A DNA stretch of 28,051 nucleotides from Actinomycetota bacterium (GTDB taxonomy: Bacteria > Actinomycetota > Acidimicrobiia > Acidimicrobiales > Acidimicrobiaceae), in assembly GCA_027318945.1 (NCBI GenBank), contig DAHVOF010000026.1, positions 1-28,051 of the forward strand, read 5' to 3'. Below the pieces are notes generated by a model, which worked only from the letters and a program-made list of their open reading frames with translations, was not told the origin of the DNA and made no database searches. This document shows, in pieces, positions 17,342-24,097 of this stretch (positions are counted from its first letter, which is position 1; each line of letters begins with the position of its first letter). Position numbers and translations under genes: made by a program.

Positions 17342-17386
17342 ATGGACCAGACGTGCACAAAGCTCCAGGAGGATGGTGCAAAATGA
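17342..17386 (+). CDS. 14-residue leader peptide overlapping the GalT-like start
   Basis: The ATG at 17342 follows GGGAGGTGA (17325-17333), one of the best ribosome sites in the window, and encodes MDQTCTKLQEDGAK. Its TGA stop overlaps the next ATG (ATGA at 17383-17386), and its codons contain the AGGAGG (17367-17372) that would serve the downstream gene. The arrangement suggests translational coupling or a regulatory leader peptide. No amino-acid run that would suggest classical attenuation is present. Confidence 0.5.
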   Translation: MDQTCTKLQEDGAK

Positions 17387-18408
17387 TCGAGTTCAACGAA
17401 GTTAGCCTTGAGGCCAGAGCTCCCGATGTTGCTAATGGAGGCAGGTGGATTCCTGTGCCTCTTGTGCAGAGGATTGATCCGCTGACTCTGAGGACGTGTC
17501 GAATCCTCACTGGCGTTAAGTTGCAGCCAGAAAATCCCCCGGATCTGGCAGACTTAACTAATCCCGGTGGATTTTGTCCATTTTGTGAAGAGTTCTTCGA
17601 AAAGGTCACCTTTGAATTCGAGCGTGACGTGGTACCTGCTGGGAGGATTAGGAAAAACAGGGCGGCCATTGTTCCGAACATTATGGCGTACTCAGGGTAT
17701 TCTTCTGTAGGGATATACGATACTACAAGGCATTTTATCAGTCTGGGCCAATTCACTCCGGAGATTGTTAATGATGCTCTTGCGGTCATGGTTGAGCACT
17801 CGAAGGCTGTCCGTAGCGCCAGGCCGGACCTGGTATGGTCTTCGATAAGCGCGAACTACTTGCCGTCATCTGGTTCATCGGTGATCCATCCTCATTTGCA
17901 GTCGTCTCACGACTTGGTGCCAATGGCGGGACAAAGAGAGCTGGTGGAGGGTGCACGGCGTTATAACGGTGCGACGTCGAGGTCTTACTTCGATGACTTG
18001 GCGAGCCAAGAACGAAATGGCTCCAGATATGTCGGCACTACCGGTACGGTCACCTGGGTCACCCCCTTCGCCCCTCGGGGATTCCAGGAGATATGGGGGA
18101 TCATCGATGGTGTCGGAGACCTTCCCGCGCTCGGAGACAGTCATATTTCAGATCTCGCCGATGGTGTGGTGCGGGTCCTGAGGTACTACGAAGCTCACAA
18201 CTTTTCTGCATTCAACTACTCGCTGGCAGGTGGGGGACCAGACGGTTCCACAATGGGATTCAGGCTTGTATTCAGGATACTTGTACGCTCGAATCCGGAC
18301 GCTTACTACCGCAGCGACGTTACATATTTTGAACGTCTCCTTGACGAACCACTTTTGGACGTAGCTCCAGAAACGGTGGCGAAGGCGGCAGGCCAGTTTT
18401 TCAGCTAG
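17383..18408 (+). CDS. galactose-1-phosphate uridylyltransferase-like (HIT superfamily) protein
   Basis: The 341-residue protein has a CPFC zinc-type pair followed by two GalT half-domains. The active-site segment is SSVIHPHLQSSHDLVP, where HPH-x-Q corresponds to the nucleophilic histidine triad of GalT. The segment EAHNFSAFNYSL resembles the second-domain metal/phosphate site. It is likely a nucleotidyltransferase or phosphorylase acting on a sugar phosphate; the exact substrate is not evident and no galactose genes are nearby. The ATG at 17383 lies 10 bases after AGGAGG. An in-frame GTG at 17353 is possible but has no ribosome site. Its stop overlaps the convergent ferric-reductase-like gene by 8 bases. 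Confidence 0.75.
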   Translation: MIEFNEVSLEARAPDVANGGRWIPVPLVQRIDPLTLRTCRILTGVKLQPENPPDLADLTNPGGFCPFCEEFFEKVTFEFERDVVPAGRIRKNRAAIVPNIMAYSGYSSVGIYDTTRHFISLGQFTPEIVNDALAVMVEHSKAVRSARPDLVWSSISANYLPSSGSSVIHPHLQSSHDLVPMAGQRELVEGARRYNGATSRSYFDDLASQERNGSRYVGTTGTVTWVTPFAPRGFQEIWGIIDGVGDLPALGDSHISDLADGVVRVLRYYEAHNFSAFNYSLAGGGPDGSTMGFRLVFRILVRSNPDAYYRSDVTYFERLLDEPLLDVAPETVAKAAGQFFS

Positions 18409-19120
18409 TTGCCTTTGCGCTTGGAAGTCTGCCCTTTCGCTGAGTTGAATACCGTGAGTAAGCAAAGCCTATTAATGCGAGTGCGGTCGCTAAATACATG
18501 TATGCGAGTGCAGCGCTGTCAGTTCCAGCGAAAACTGCATGAGTCCAGATCAATGCCAGTGAGATTACGCTAAATCGATGTACTGTAAGCCATCCCTTTT
18601 TACCGAATCCGATTCTCAGTCGTGCCGACAGGCCAGTTATGATCCCGGAGTAAAGGCCGATTGTTCCCAAGGCTACTGCCAGAGGTCTGTATCCTGACTC
18701 GAACGGTACGAATGCGCCGGCAGGTCCGACTTTGGCATAGCTGTCCAAAATAATCGTCAAAATGTGTATGGATGTGAAACTTAGGGTGAAGATTGCGAGG
18801 AGCGTGTGGAAGCGCATTCTCGTGATGGGGTGCAAGAGCTTGAACCGGTGTTTCCACGGATGAGAGAGTAGGATCCCGGTCATAGCAAGCAGCCAGAACA
18901 GCAGGTAGGCGGTAATTCCACTGGCTCGTGCGAGGAGCCAAGGAGCCATTCTTGGTTGTTGTAGGGTATGGGACTCGAAGATTGTAAGTAGGTATCCGAT
19001 TCCTATTGCATTGGCAGTTACTACCAGGATTGTGAAGAGATCGCCCAACAGCGAATGTGGCTCAACCTCGTCTTCGTACCCGTCATCTGGGATATTATTA
19101 GCAATTCGCGGGTTCGCCAC
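18401..19120 (-). CDS. ferric-reductase-like transmembrane b-type cytochrome
   Basis: The 239-residue protein has about six membrane helices. Two helices carry paired histidines, H105/H119 and H181/H194, spaced 14 and 13 apart, the classic bis-heme arrangement of the ferric reductase transmembrane family (also seen in MsrQ/YedZ-like proteins). It has no FAD or NADPH domain, so it must exchange electrons with a partner. It probably carries electrons across the membrane between the quinone pool or cytosol and outside acceptors. The GTG start has GGAAGG 9 bases upstream. It is the last gene of the apbE cluster, 33 bases after apbE, which suggests that its partner is flavinylated. Confidence 0.8.
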   Translation of the reverse strand: MANPRIANNIPDDGYEDEVEPHSLLGDLFTILVVTANAIGIGYLLTIFESHTLQQPRMAPWLLARASGITAYLLFWLLAMTGILLSHPWKHRFKLLHPITRMRFHTLLAIFTLSFTSIHILTIILDSYAKVGPAGAFVPFESGYRPLAVALGTIGLYSGIITGLSARLRIGFGKKGWLTVHRFSVISLALIWTHAVFAGTDSAALAYMYLATALALIGFAYSRYSTQRKGRLPSAKATS

Positions 19121-19153
19121 TTGCCGAGGCCTTCCAGGAAGTACGTGAAGGAA

Positions 19154-20119
19154 TCACTGCACGAGGCTTTTCCAAGTCACGTACTCATCCATAAATGAGT
19201 TTGACACCACTTGTCCACGATCTGTAATCCATGCAGCCGCAATTCCTTCCGATTCGGAGAACTCTATTAGTTTTGTTTCGCCAAGAATGAAGAGTGCTTT
19301 CGACCACACCTCCGCTCTGGCGGGATCGGAGGAAACCACCGTAACTGCGGCCAAGCCAGGTCCACCAGGTTTGCCCGTTGCCGGATCAATCAAGTGGTGC
19401 CTCAGCGCGCCATTCTGCCACCAACTTCTGACGGCTATTGACGAAGTGCAAACCGCATGGTTTGAGAGGCGCAGCACCATAACCGGGTCACCCTCAGGTT
19501 GGTGTGGATTCTGGACTCCAACGTCCCATCCATTTCCTTCTGGGCCTGTGCCCGAGCAGATACAATCACCCCCTGCTTCGATCAGAAAATTAGAAGTCGA
19601 CGCGCTTATGGCTTTTGCGGACCATTTAAGCGCCAATCCCTTTCCAATTCCACCGAGATCGATCGGTCTGCCGCCCGGGCGTACTCCGTTATTCTCGGTG
19701 AATTCGGGCTTCCATTCTTCTAGGGGCACGCGATCTGCTAGCGGGGGAGCGCACCTTGGATCCGGAATACCCTCCGTCCAAGACTCCTTGTAGCCCAGTG
19801 CGATCAAGTCGCTAAGGATTCGGGGATCGAATAGGCCTCTTGTCGCCTGGTACGCAGAGTAGGCTTCCCGAATCGCGTAAAAGCATGGTGCGGAAGGGTT
19901 GTGCCAGATCTCCGGCGTCTGATTCAATCGGGACAGATCGCTTAGGCCATCAAATCGGGAGCAGCTCTCCTCAACAGCCTGAAAAACATCTTTAATCTTT
20001 TTGACGCTCTCTTCAAGCCTTGTAGCACCGGCAGCGGAGCAGATTGAAACTATCACGGATGTTGCCATTGCAGTAAAAGTACTGACAAATAGGGATGTCG
20101 GAGACCTATCGGAGTGCAC
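19154..20119 (-). CDS. apbE: FAD:protein FMN transferase
   Basis: The 321-residue protein matches the ApbE family. FTAMATSVIVSI is the N-terminal strand (usual AMGT, here AMAT), CSRFDGLSDLSRLN the flavin-binding helix region, PIDLGGIGKGLALKW the DxGGxxKG motif, and CTSSIAVRSW to LIDPATGKPG the conserved C-terminal core. ApbE moves FMN from FAD onto a Ser or Thr in (S/T)GA(S/T)-type sites of partner proteins. The GTG at 20119 is chosen because GGAG lies 6 bases upstream and because longer versions add a basic low-quality extension. No signal peptide or lipobox is visible, unusual for an enzyme with extracytoplasmic targets. It overlaps the upstream gene by 14 bases. Confidence 0.88.
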   Translation of the reverse strand: MHSDRSPTSLFVSTFTAMATSVIVSICSAAGATRLEESVKKIKDVFQAVEESCSRFDGLSDLSRLNQTPEIWHNPSAPCFYAIREAYSAYQATRGLFDPRILSDLIALGYKESWTEGIPDPRCAPPLADRVPLEEWKPEFTENNGVRPGGRPIDLGGIGKGLALKWSAKAISASTSNFLIEAGGDCICSGTGPEGNGWDVGVQNPHQPEGDPVMVLRLSNHAVCTSSIAVRSWWQNGALRHHLIDPATGKPGGPGLAAVTVVSSDPARAEVWSKALFILGETKLIEFSESEGIAAAWITDRGQVVSNSFMDEYVTWKSLVQ

Positions 20120-20561
20120 GCGACGCTCCAGTGGTAGCATGCGTGGGCGGAGGGGTAGTTGCCGTAGGTCTTGGGGTAGTAGTTGGCGCCTGGCTTGATG
20201 ATGGAGCGACAGCTCCACTTGGCGGAGTTCCTTGCTGGTTCGGACCAGCAACCGAAGACGACTCGGCGAGGAGCGCCTGAAGCTGTACTTTGAGGAGAGC
20301 AATTTGTGATTTGAGTGCGTTTATCTTCTCCATCTCCAACTGTTTCTGTGAATTGGAGATTGAAGGAGACGGCGTAGTCGAATTTGCAGGCTGATTTTGA
20401 GTAGTTGTGACGGGCAAGGCTTCGGAAGCCGGATAGCTGTGGTTGATCTCGCCTGCGACGTAGAGAGTGGAAATGATGCCGATTCCGGTTGAGAGCGGAT
20501 AGAGCACCACTAGGGGCATGAGCTTCCTAAGTTTTGTTTGCTGTTCTTTCGAAAGAGCCAT
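20106..20561 (-). CDS. small anchored Ser/Thr/Pro-rich protein with a putative flavinylation motif
   Basis: The 151-residue protein has a basic N terminus, one hydrophobic helix (about residues 14-36) and an outside-facing C-terminal part. A predicted coiled-coil or amphipathic helix covers about residues 70-100 (KQLEMEKINALKSQIALLKV), with low-complexity Thr/Ser/Pro stretches on both sides. The C terminus ends PPPTHATTGASRALR; TGAS (residues 144-147) resembles the (S/T)GA(S/T) site modified by ApbE, although the Asp usual three residues before the Ser/Thr is replaced by His. No FMN_bind domain fold is seen. The gene lies 14 bases after a related-looking gene and overlaps apbE. I recognise no named family; a flavin carrier role is inferred. 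Confidence 0.7.
   Translation of the reverse strand: MALSKEQQTKLRKLMPLVVLYPLSTGIGIISTLYVAGEINHSYPASEALPVTTTQNQPANSTTPSPSISNSQKQLEMEKINALKSQIALLKVQLQALLAESSSVAGPNQQGTPPSGAVAPSSSQAPTTTPRPTATTPPPTHATTGASRALR
20125..20155 (-). repeat. 31-base repeat copy 2 encoding PPPTHATTGA
   Basis: This stretch matches 20688-20718 at 26 of 31 positions by my hand alignment. It encodes the shared motif in the second small protein. Its GGAG also serves as the ribosome binding site of apbE. Confidence 0.7.
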
Positions 20562-20575
20562 CTGAGCTCGAAAGT

Positions 20576-21034
20576 TTAGTTGTCGGTCTTGCTTGAAGTC
20601 GATCCGCTGCCACTGGCGTCTTTGCTGGATATCACCGATTGCTCTTTGGATCCGTCTGATGACCCGTCGTCGCTCCTGGCGGAGCTTGCTCCAGTTGTGG
20701 CATAGGTAGGCGGAGGGGACGTCGTCGTAGCATAAGCCCCCGATTGGATCGCGGCACCGCTATTGGCGTTATCGATTGCACTGCTAGGGAGTCTGCTAGC
20801 TAACGTTGCTTTGGCTGAGTTTAACTCCGCTTGGAGTTGAGCTTCCTCGCTTGAAAGCCGTTGAATCTGACCAGCCGTGAGGTCATTTGCATTCGTAGTA
20901 GAGGTGGTTGTAACAATCTGGCTTGTGGGCAGTGACGGGGGTGTCGACACCGTTACCGCATGTATTGCCGTGGCAGATCCAGCTCCAATTCCAATAGCGG
21001 CCGCCAACTTGATCAAGCTTGCTCTGGTCAGCAC
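20576..21034 (-). CDS. small secreted Ser/Thr-rich protein with a putative flavinylation motif
   Basis: The 152-residue protein begins with a signal peptide or anchor (basic start, hydrophobic residues 8-28). A Thr-rich linker leads to an amphipathic helix at about 53-82 (AGQIQRLSSEEAQLQAELNS). The motif PPPTYATTGASSAR (108-120) follows, then an acidic/Ser-rich tail. TGAS at 114-117 matches the ApbE (S/T)GA(S/T) site except that Tyr replaces the usual Asp. Helix-then-motif order is the same as in the next gene, so the two are probably paralogues. The GTG start has GGGAGG 5 bases upstream. It appears to be the first gene of the cluster with apbE and the ferric-reductase-like gene. No FMN_bind domain is seen. 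Confidence 0.7.
   Translation of the reverse strand: MLTRASLIKLAAAIGIGAGSATAIHAVTVSTPPSLPTSQIVTTTSTTNANDLTAGQIQRLSSEEAQLQAELNSAKATLASRLPSSAIDNANSGAAIQSGAYATTTSPPPTYATTGASSARSDDGSSDGSKEQSVISSKDASGSGSTSSKTDN
20688..20718 (-). repeat. 31-base repeat copy 1 encoding PPPTYATTGA
   Basis: This is the partner of the repeat at 20125-20155, with five mismatches. Flanking DNA is not similar, so the conserved part is limited to the motif codons. Confidence 0.7.
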
Positions 21035-21159
21035 TACAACCTCCCTGTCTAGTATCTACAGTATCTCTGACCAGAATTTGCAATTGATTATACTTTGATG
21101 AGAATTCTCTAATTGCTAGTTTTTGCAGTCCAGGTGTTAGCTACGCAGGTTCTGGCTGG

Positions 21160-21765
21160 TCAGTGCGGGATCGTCGTATGTTTGAGTTCGTTGATCTCGG
21201 AGTGGTTGGCAATCTGATCCACGATCTTTTCAATGTAGTCAATCGAACTCTGAGCATTGCCGTCCGCCCGCTTCATCAATCGCACGAACGCCGCCTTGCC
21301 GTTGACAAATATGGTGGGAACGCCAAAAACGGAGAATTCGGAGACAGAGTTTTCATGCGCTTGTCGGTACCGTACCAGCGGCCATCCGTTCTCCAGCTCA
21401 TCGAAAACCGCCCTTGGATCGACCCCAAACTGCGAAATGGCGTCCTCGAGCACTTCCTGTTTTCGGAGATCCTGCCCGAGATCGTGCCGTATTGAAAAGA
21501 TCTTTTGGTGAAAATGAAGAAATACTTCTGGAAACATCTCTTGCATGACGATTCCAACCTGCCCGGCCATCAGATTGTCTGCCTTGGAAGGGTCTTCCCA
21601 TGAGGAGAGCTCTCCTTCTTCGGTATGGACCTCCGTCAACGAAAACGGTATGAAGTCCACCTCCCAGTCGGCTCCATTGAGCAAACCGACAGCTATATGC
21701 TCGTTAATAATCCTGGCGAAAGGGCAGCGATAATCCCAGTTGACGTCGAACTTTAAAGTATTCAT
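21160..21765 (-). CDS. DsbA-like thioredoxin-fold oxidoreductase
   Basis: From the ATG at 21765 the protein is 201 residues. The active-site region is NWDYRCPFARI with one redox Cys in CPFA; the second Cys of a CxxC pair is absent. The later FGVPTIFVNGKAAF holds the conserved cis-proline of the thioredoxin fold. Similar single-Cys proteins in actinobacteria work with mycothiol or act as FrnE-like isomerases, and no signal peptide is seen, so it is probably cytosolic. A TTG at 21813 would add 16 residues and lies just after the previous stop; neither start has a clear ribosome site. It is the last gene of a three-gene run with the Nudix and PAP2 genes. Confidence 0.75.
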   Translation of the reverse strand: MNTLKFDVNWDYRCPFARIINEHIAVGLLNGADWEVDFIPFSLTEVHTEEGELSSWEDPSKADNLMAGQVGIVMQEMFPEVFLHFHQKIFSIRHDLGQDLRKQEVLEDAISQFGVDPRAVFDELENGWPLVRYRQAHENSVSEFSVFGVPTIFVNGKAAFVRLMKRADGNAQSSIDYIEKIVDQIANHSEINELKHTTIPH

Positions 21766-21815
21766 GACATATTCAACCGGTTGTATTCCGTGACAATTCC
21801 TGCCACCATCCAAAA

Positions 21816-22256
21816 TTACGTTTGCCCGTTGATATCTAACGCGTCAAGTGCCTCTCGAGCCGAATCCAGCACCTGTTGGTCTCGGTCGTAACTGAGGACA
21901 TTTTTGGCAATGTTGAATGGCACCCAGGCCATTGCATCAACCTCTTCATTTGGCGCGAACTCACCGCCAGCTGCCACCATAAGCCAGTAGCGCACGATCT
22001 TAGATCTGCCCGAAGGTTCGGTATACCTGGTAGAGAGGATCTCTTTGAGCGGACGACATCGATACCCCGTTTCTTCGAGCACCTCTCGGAGCGCGCCTTC
22101 CAAAGGCTCTTCTCCGTGGTCCAACTTGCCCTTCGGAAAGCTCCAGTCATCGTATCGTGGTCGGTGAACTACGGCGCACAGGTAGTTTTCTCGGTCAGAT
22201 CCACCTTGCCTAACTACAACGCCGCCATTGGCCAGTATCTCGTGGTTTGGCTCCAT
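21816..22256 (-). CDS. Nudix hydrolase
   Basis: The protein (146 residues from the ATG at 22256) contains a complete Nudix box, G-x5-E-x7-R-E-V-x-E-E-x-G-Y, at about residues 43-65, preceded by WSFPKGKLD. The enzyme hydrolyses nucleoside diphosphates linked to another group using Mg2+. The RPRYDDWSFPKGK context is seen in MutT1-like and diadenosine polyphosphate hydrolases, but the substrate is not certain. A TTG at 22265 immediately follows the PAP2 stop and adds three residues. No histidine phosphatase domain of mycobacterial MutT1 is present. Confidence 0.88.
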   Translation of the reverse strand: MEPNHEILANGGVVVRQGGSDRENYLCAVVHRPRYDDWSFPKGKLDHGEEPLEGALREVLEETGYRCRPLKEILSTRYTEPSGRSKIVRYWLMVAAGGEFAPNEEVDAMAWVPFNIAKNVLSYDRDQQVLDSAREALDALDINGQT

Positions 22257-22266
22257 GCTGACCAAT

Positions 22267-22851
22267 CTAGTCGCGGAAGAAGGCTCGGAATAACTTGGCG
22301 AATAGCCATCCCACTACGAGTCCGCCAATAACGTCGGATGCATGGTGAATCCTCACATGGATCCGGCTTGGAGCCACAATCATTGCGATGAGTAAATACA
22401 AGGGAGCCAAGGTGTCGTTTTCAGATAAGAAGATGTAAGCGCAAACGGCTGCGCTTGAATGTCCGCTTGGAAAAGCTGAGGTAAGGGGCTGGCGAAGTGG
22501 CAACGGCCTTTCTCCCTCGTACAGCGGACGCTCCCTCTTGAAGATGCTCTTCACGCCTAGATTTACCACGACCGACTCCACTGCCAGGGCAATGACTGCA
22601 CGCCTGGCTAATTTTGCTTGATCTTTTGATCTGAGGGCTTTGAGCGCGGCCAAAAGGAACCAGATTATTGAATGGTCGGCGGCGGCGGAGGCAGAATAGA
22701 ACAAGCGGTTGAACCATGCGTTTTTTCGCAAGGGTTCGAAGAGATCATCAACAGTTTGGTCGAACTGCGCAATCGTTTTGCGGACTAATTCCGGATCTCT
22801 AAAAAACTCCCGCAACTCCTTTGGCGATAGCCGGAAGTTCTCTGGGCCCAT
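22267..22851 (-). CDS. PAP2-family membrane phosphatase
   Basis: The 194-residue protein carries the three-part phosphatase signature: K101-x6-R108-P109, P128-S-G-H131 and S162-R163-x5-H169-x3-D173. H131 and H169 are the catalytic pair. Several hydrophobic helices lie between the motifs. Such proteins dephosphorylate lipid or isoprenoid phosphates at the membrane, for example undecaprenyl diphosphate or phosphatidic acid. A hydrophilic N-terminal 45 residues precede the first helix. The ATG at 22851 starts a run with the Nudix and DsbA-like genes, one base separating PAP2 from the possible Nudix TTG. Confidence 0.85.
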   Translation of the reverse strand: MGPENFRLSPKELREFFRDPELVRKTIAQFDQTVDDLFEPLRKNAWFNRLFYSASAAADHSIIWFLLAALKALRSKDQAKLARRAVIALAVESVVVNLGVKSIFKRERPLYEGERPLPLRQPLTSAFPSGHSSAAVCAYIFLSENDTLAPLYLLIAMIVAPSRIHVRIHHASDVIGGLVVGWLFAKLFRAFFRD

Positions 22852-22970
22852 TTCTTCGTCCTCTGCGTGCAGGTTGACTCGAATGTTAGTGGCAAAAGAT
22901 TATCAGTTTTTCTTATGAAATCCGCCAGTGCGCGTTCAGCTGGTCTTTAGATCTTGTGGAATCTGCCCGC

Positions 22971-23780
22971 TCATTCACAGGTTTGTGTCGGGCACAAAAC
23001 TTTGAAATTGCAGAAGCCGCATAGCCGAGACGGCTTTGGCCTGAAGTCGTCTCGTTCGCAGGCAGTGCGCACGGCTTTCCAGATGGCTCCTGCTTTGTTC
23101 AACAGTGCCGAGAGCGATTGTTTACTTGGCTTGGAAATGATACGCGTGGCATCCCGGAGGTAAACGAGCTGAACAGTGTCGGGCACGACGTGGAGAACTT
23201 GCTCGCAAAGAAGCGCATAAAAATATACACCGGAAAGCCGATCGTGCTCTTGCATCACGCCGGGCATTCTCCCGGTCTTGTAGTCCGTGACCGTTATAGT
23301 GCCATCCGGATTCAGATCCAGCCGGTCGATAATTCCTCTAAGCGTCATATCTCCCACGTGGGCTTCGAGTTGCAACTCTGTGCCCAGCGCTCTCACCTTT
23401 TGCGGATCTTCCGCGATGAAATCTTGCTCGATGAGAAACATTGTGTCTCTTGCGATATCGTCCAGGTCGACCGAGCCTTCGCATTCCTCCAGGTACACCA
23501 GTTCGCCACTAATCTTTGCCTCATCCCAGACTTGGTGGAAAATCTGTCGGGCCACTTCTATGGTCCGCGCTTGGGGCGGAAAGTCGAAGTAAAGGCGATC
23601 AAGACAGCGGTGCGCGAGAGTTCCTTTGAGGGTATGGGAGTTTATAGGTTGCGGAATGTGATCAATTACCGCAAGGCGGAACGCATATGCGCATTCCTTG
23701 AAAGACGATACCTTTGATGGTGTCAACGAACTTGGTACGGGCAAACTCATCTGTCTATGCGCAATTCGACTAGAACTCAC
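22971..23780 (-). CDS. RecB-family PD-(D/E)xK nuclease with iron-sulfur-type cysteines
   Basis: The protein is 269 residues from the GTG at 23780 or 259 from the ATG at 23750; neither has a strong ribosome site. SLTPSKVSSFKECAYAFRL is the N-terminal helix with the first Cys, GTLAHRCLDRL the helix with the conserved His, GIIDRLDL and VTDYKTG the nuclease core (Asp and Asp-x-Lys), and LCGFCNFKVLCP supplies three more Cys. Four cysteines arranged as one N-terminal and three C-terminal is the pattern of Cas4/AddB-type 4Fe-4S nucleases. It is a stand-alone exonuclease-like protein widespread in actinobacteria, not CRISPR-linked here. Its role in DNA repair is inferred. Confidence 0.82.
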   Translation of the reverse strand: MSSSRIAHRQMSLPVPSSLTPSKVSSFKECAYAFRLAVIDHIPQPINSHTLKGTLAHRCLDRLYFDFPPQARTIEVARQIFHQVWDEAKISGELVYLEECEGSVDLDDIARDTMFLIEQDFIAEDPQKVRALGTELQLEAHVGDMTLRGIIDRLDLNPDGTITVTDYKTGRMPGVMQEHDRLSGVYFYALLCEQVLHVVPDTVQLVYLRDATRIISKPSKQSLSALLNKAGAIWKAVRTACERDDFRPKPSRLCGFCNFKVLCPTQTCE

Positions 23781-24097
23781 AATTCTAACATCACAGCAAA
23801 CTAATTAACATTGAGCAGTCTACTAAACATTGTGCAATGTTCGAAATCAGAATCGAAAAAATTGTGAAGTCAAGTAAATTTGTAGGAATTGAGTTCGGTT
23901 CGGCATAGTTACTCAAGTCGACAAGCCATGCGACAGATCGCTGTCGAGCTCGGCGCCGGCAATACAAGGCATGAAGTTGCGGTAGCCAGTGCGCGGAAAT
24001 TCGCAATTGCTAAATTAATTTAGGAAATTCGCCCCGTGGCAGAGTCGCACGGAAGTCGGCGGATCCATCGTCACGGCAAGGGGAGTTGACGCTGGAT
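23781..24097. other. gap of about 317 bases
   Basis: No gene is supported; the minus-strand frame at 23791-24006 has no motif or ribosome site. The stretch at 23781-23900 is A+T-rich and probably holds the promoter of the nuclease gene. No terminator hairpin for the PaaX-family gene was recognised. Confidence 0.4.

Noticed and set aside
20119..20302. N-terminal extension of ApbE to 20302
   Set aside because: The extra residues are Arg/Leu/Pro/Gln-rich without motif, overlap the small protein gene in another frame, and the GTG at 20119 has a well-spaced GGAG.
22971..23780. Cas4 as part of a CRISPR system
   Set aside because: The cysteine pattern fits, but there are no repeats, cas1 or cas2 in the window, so a stand-alone RecB-like nuclease is the better call.
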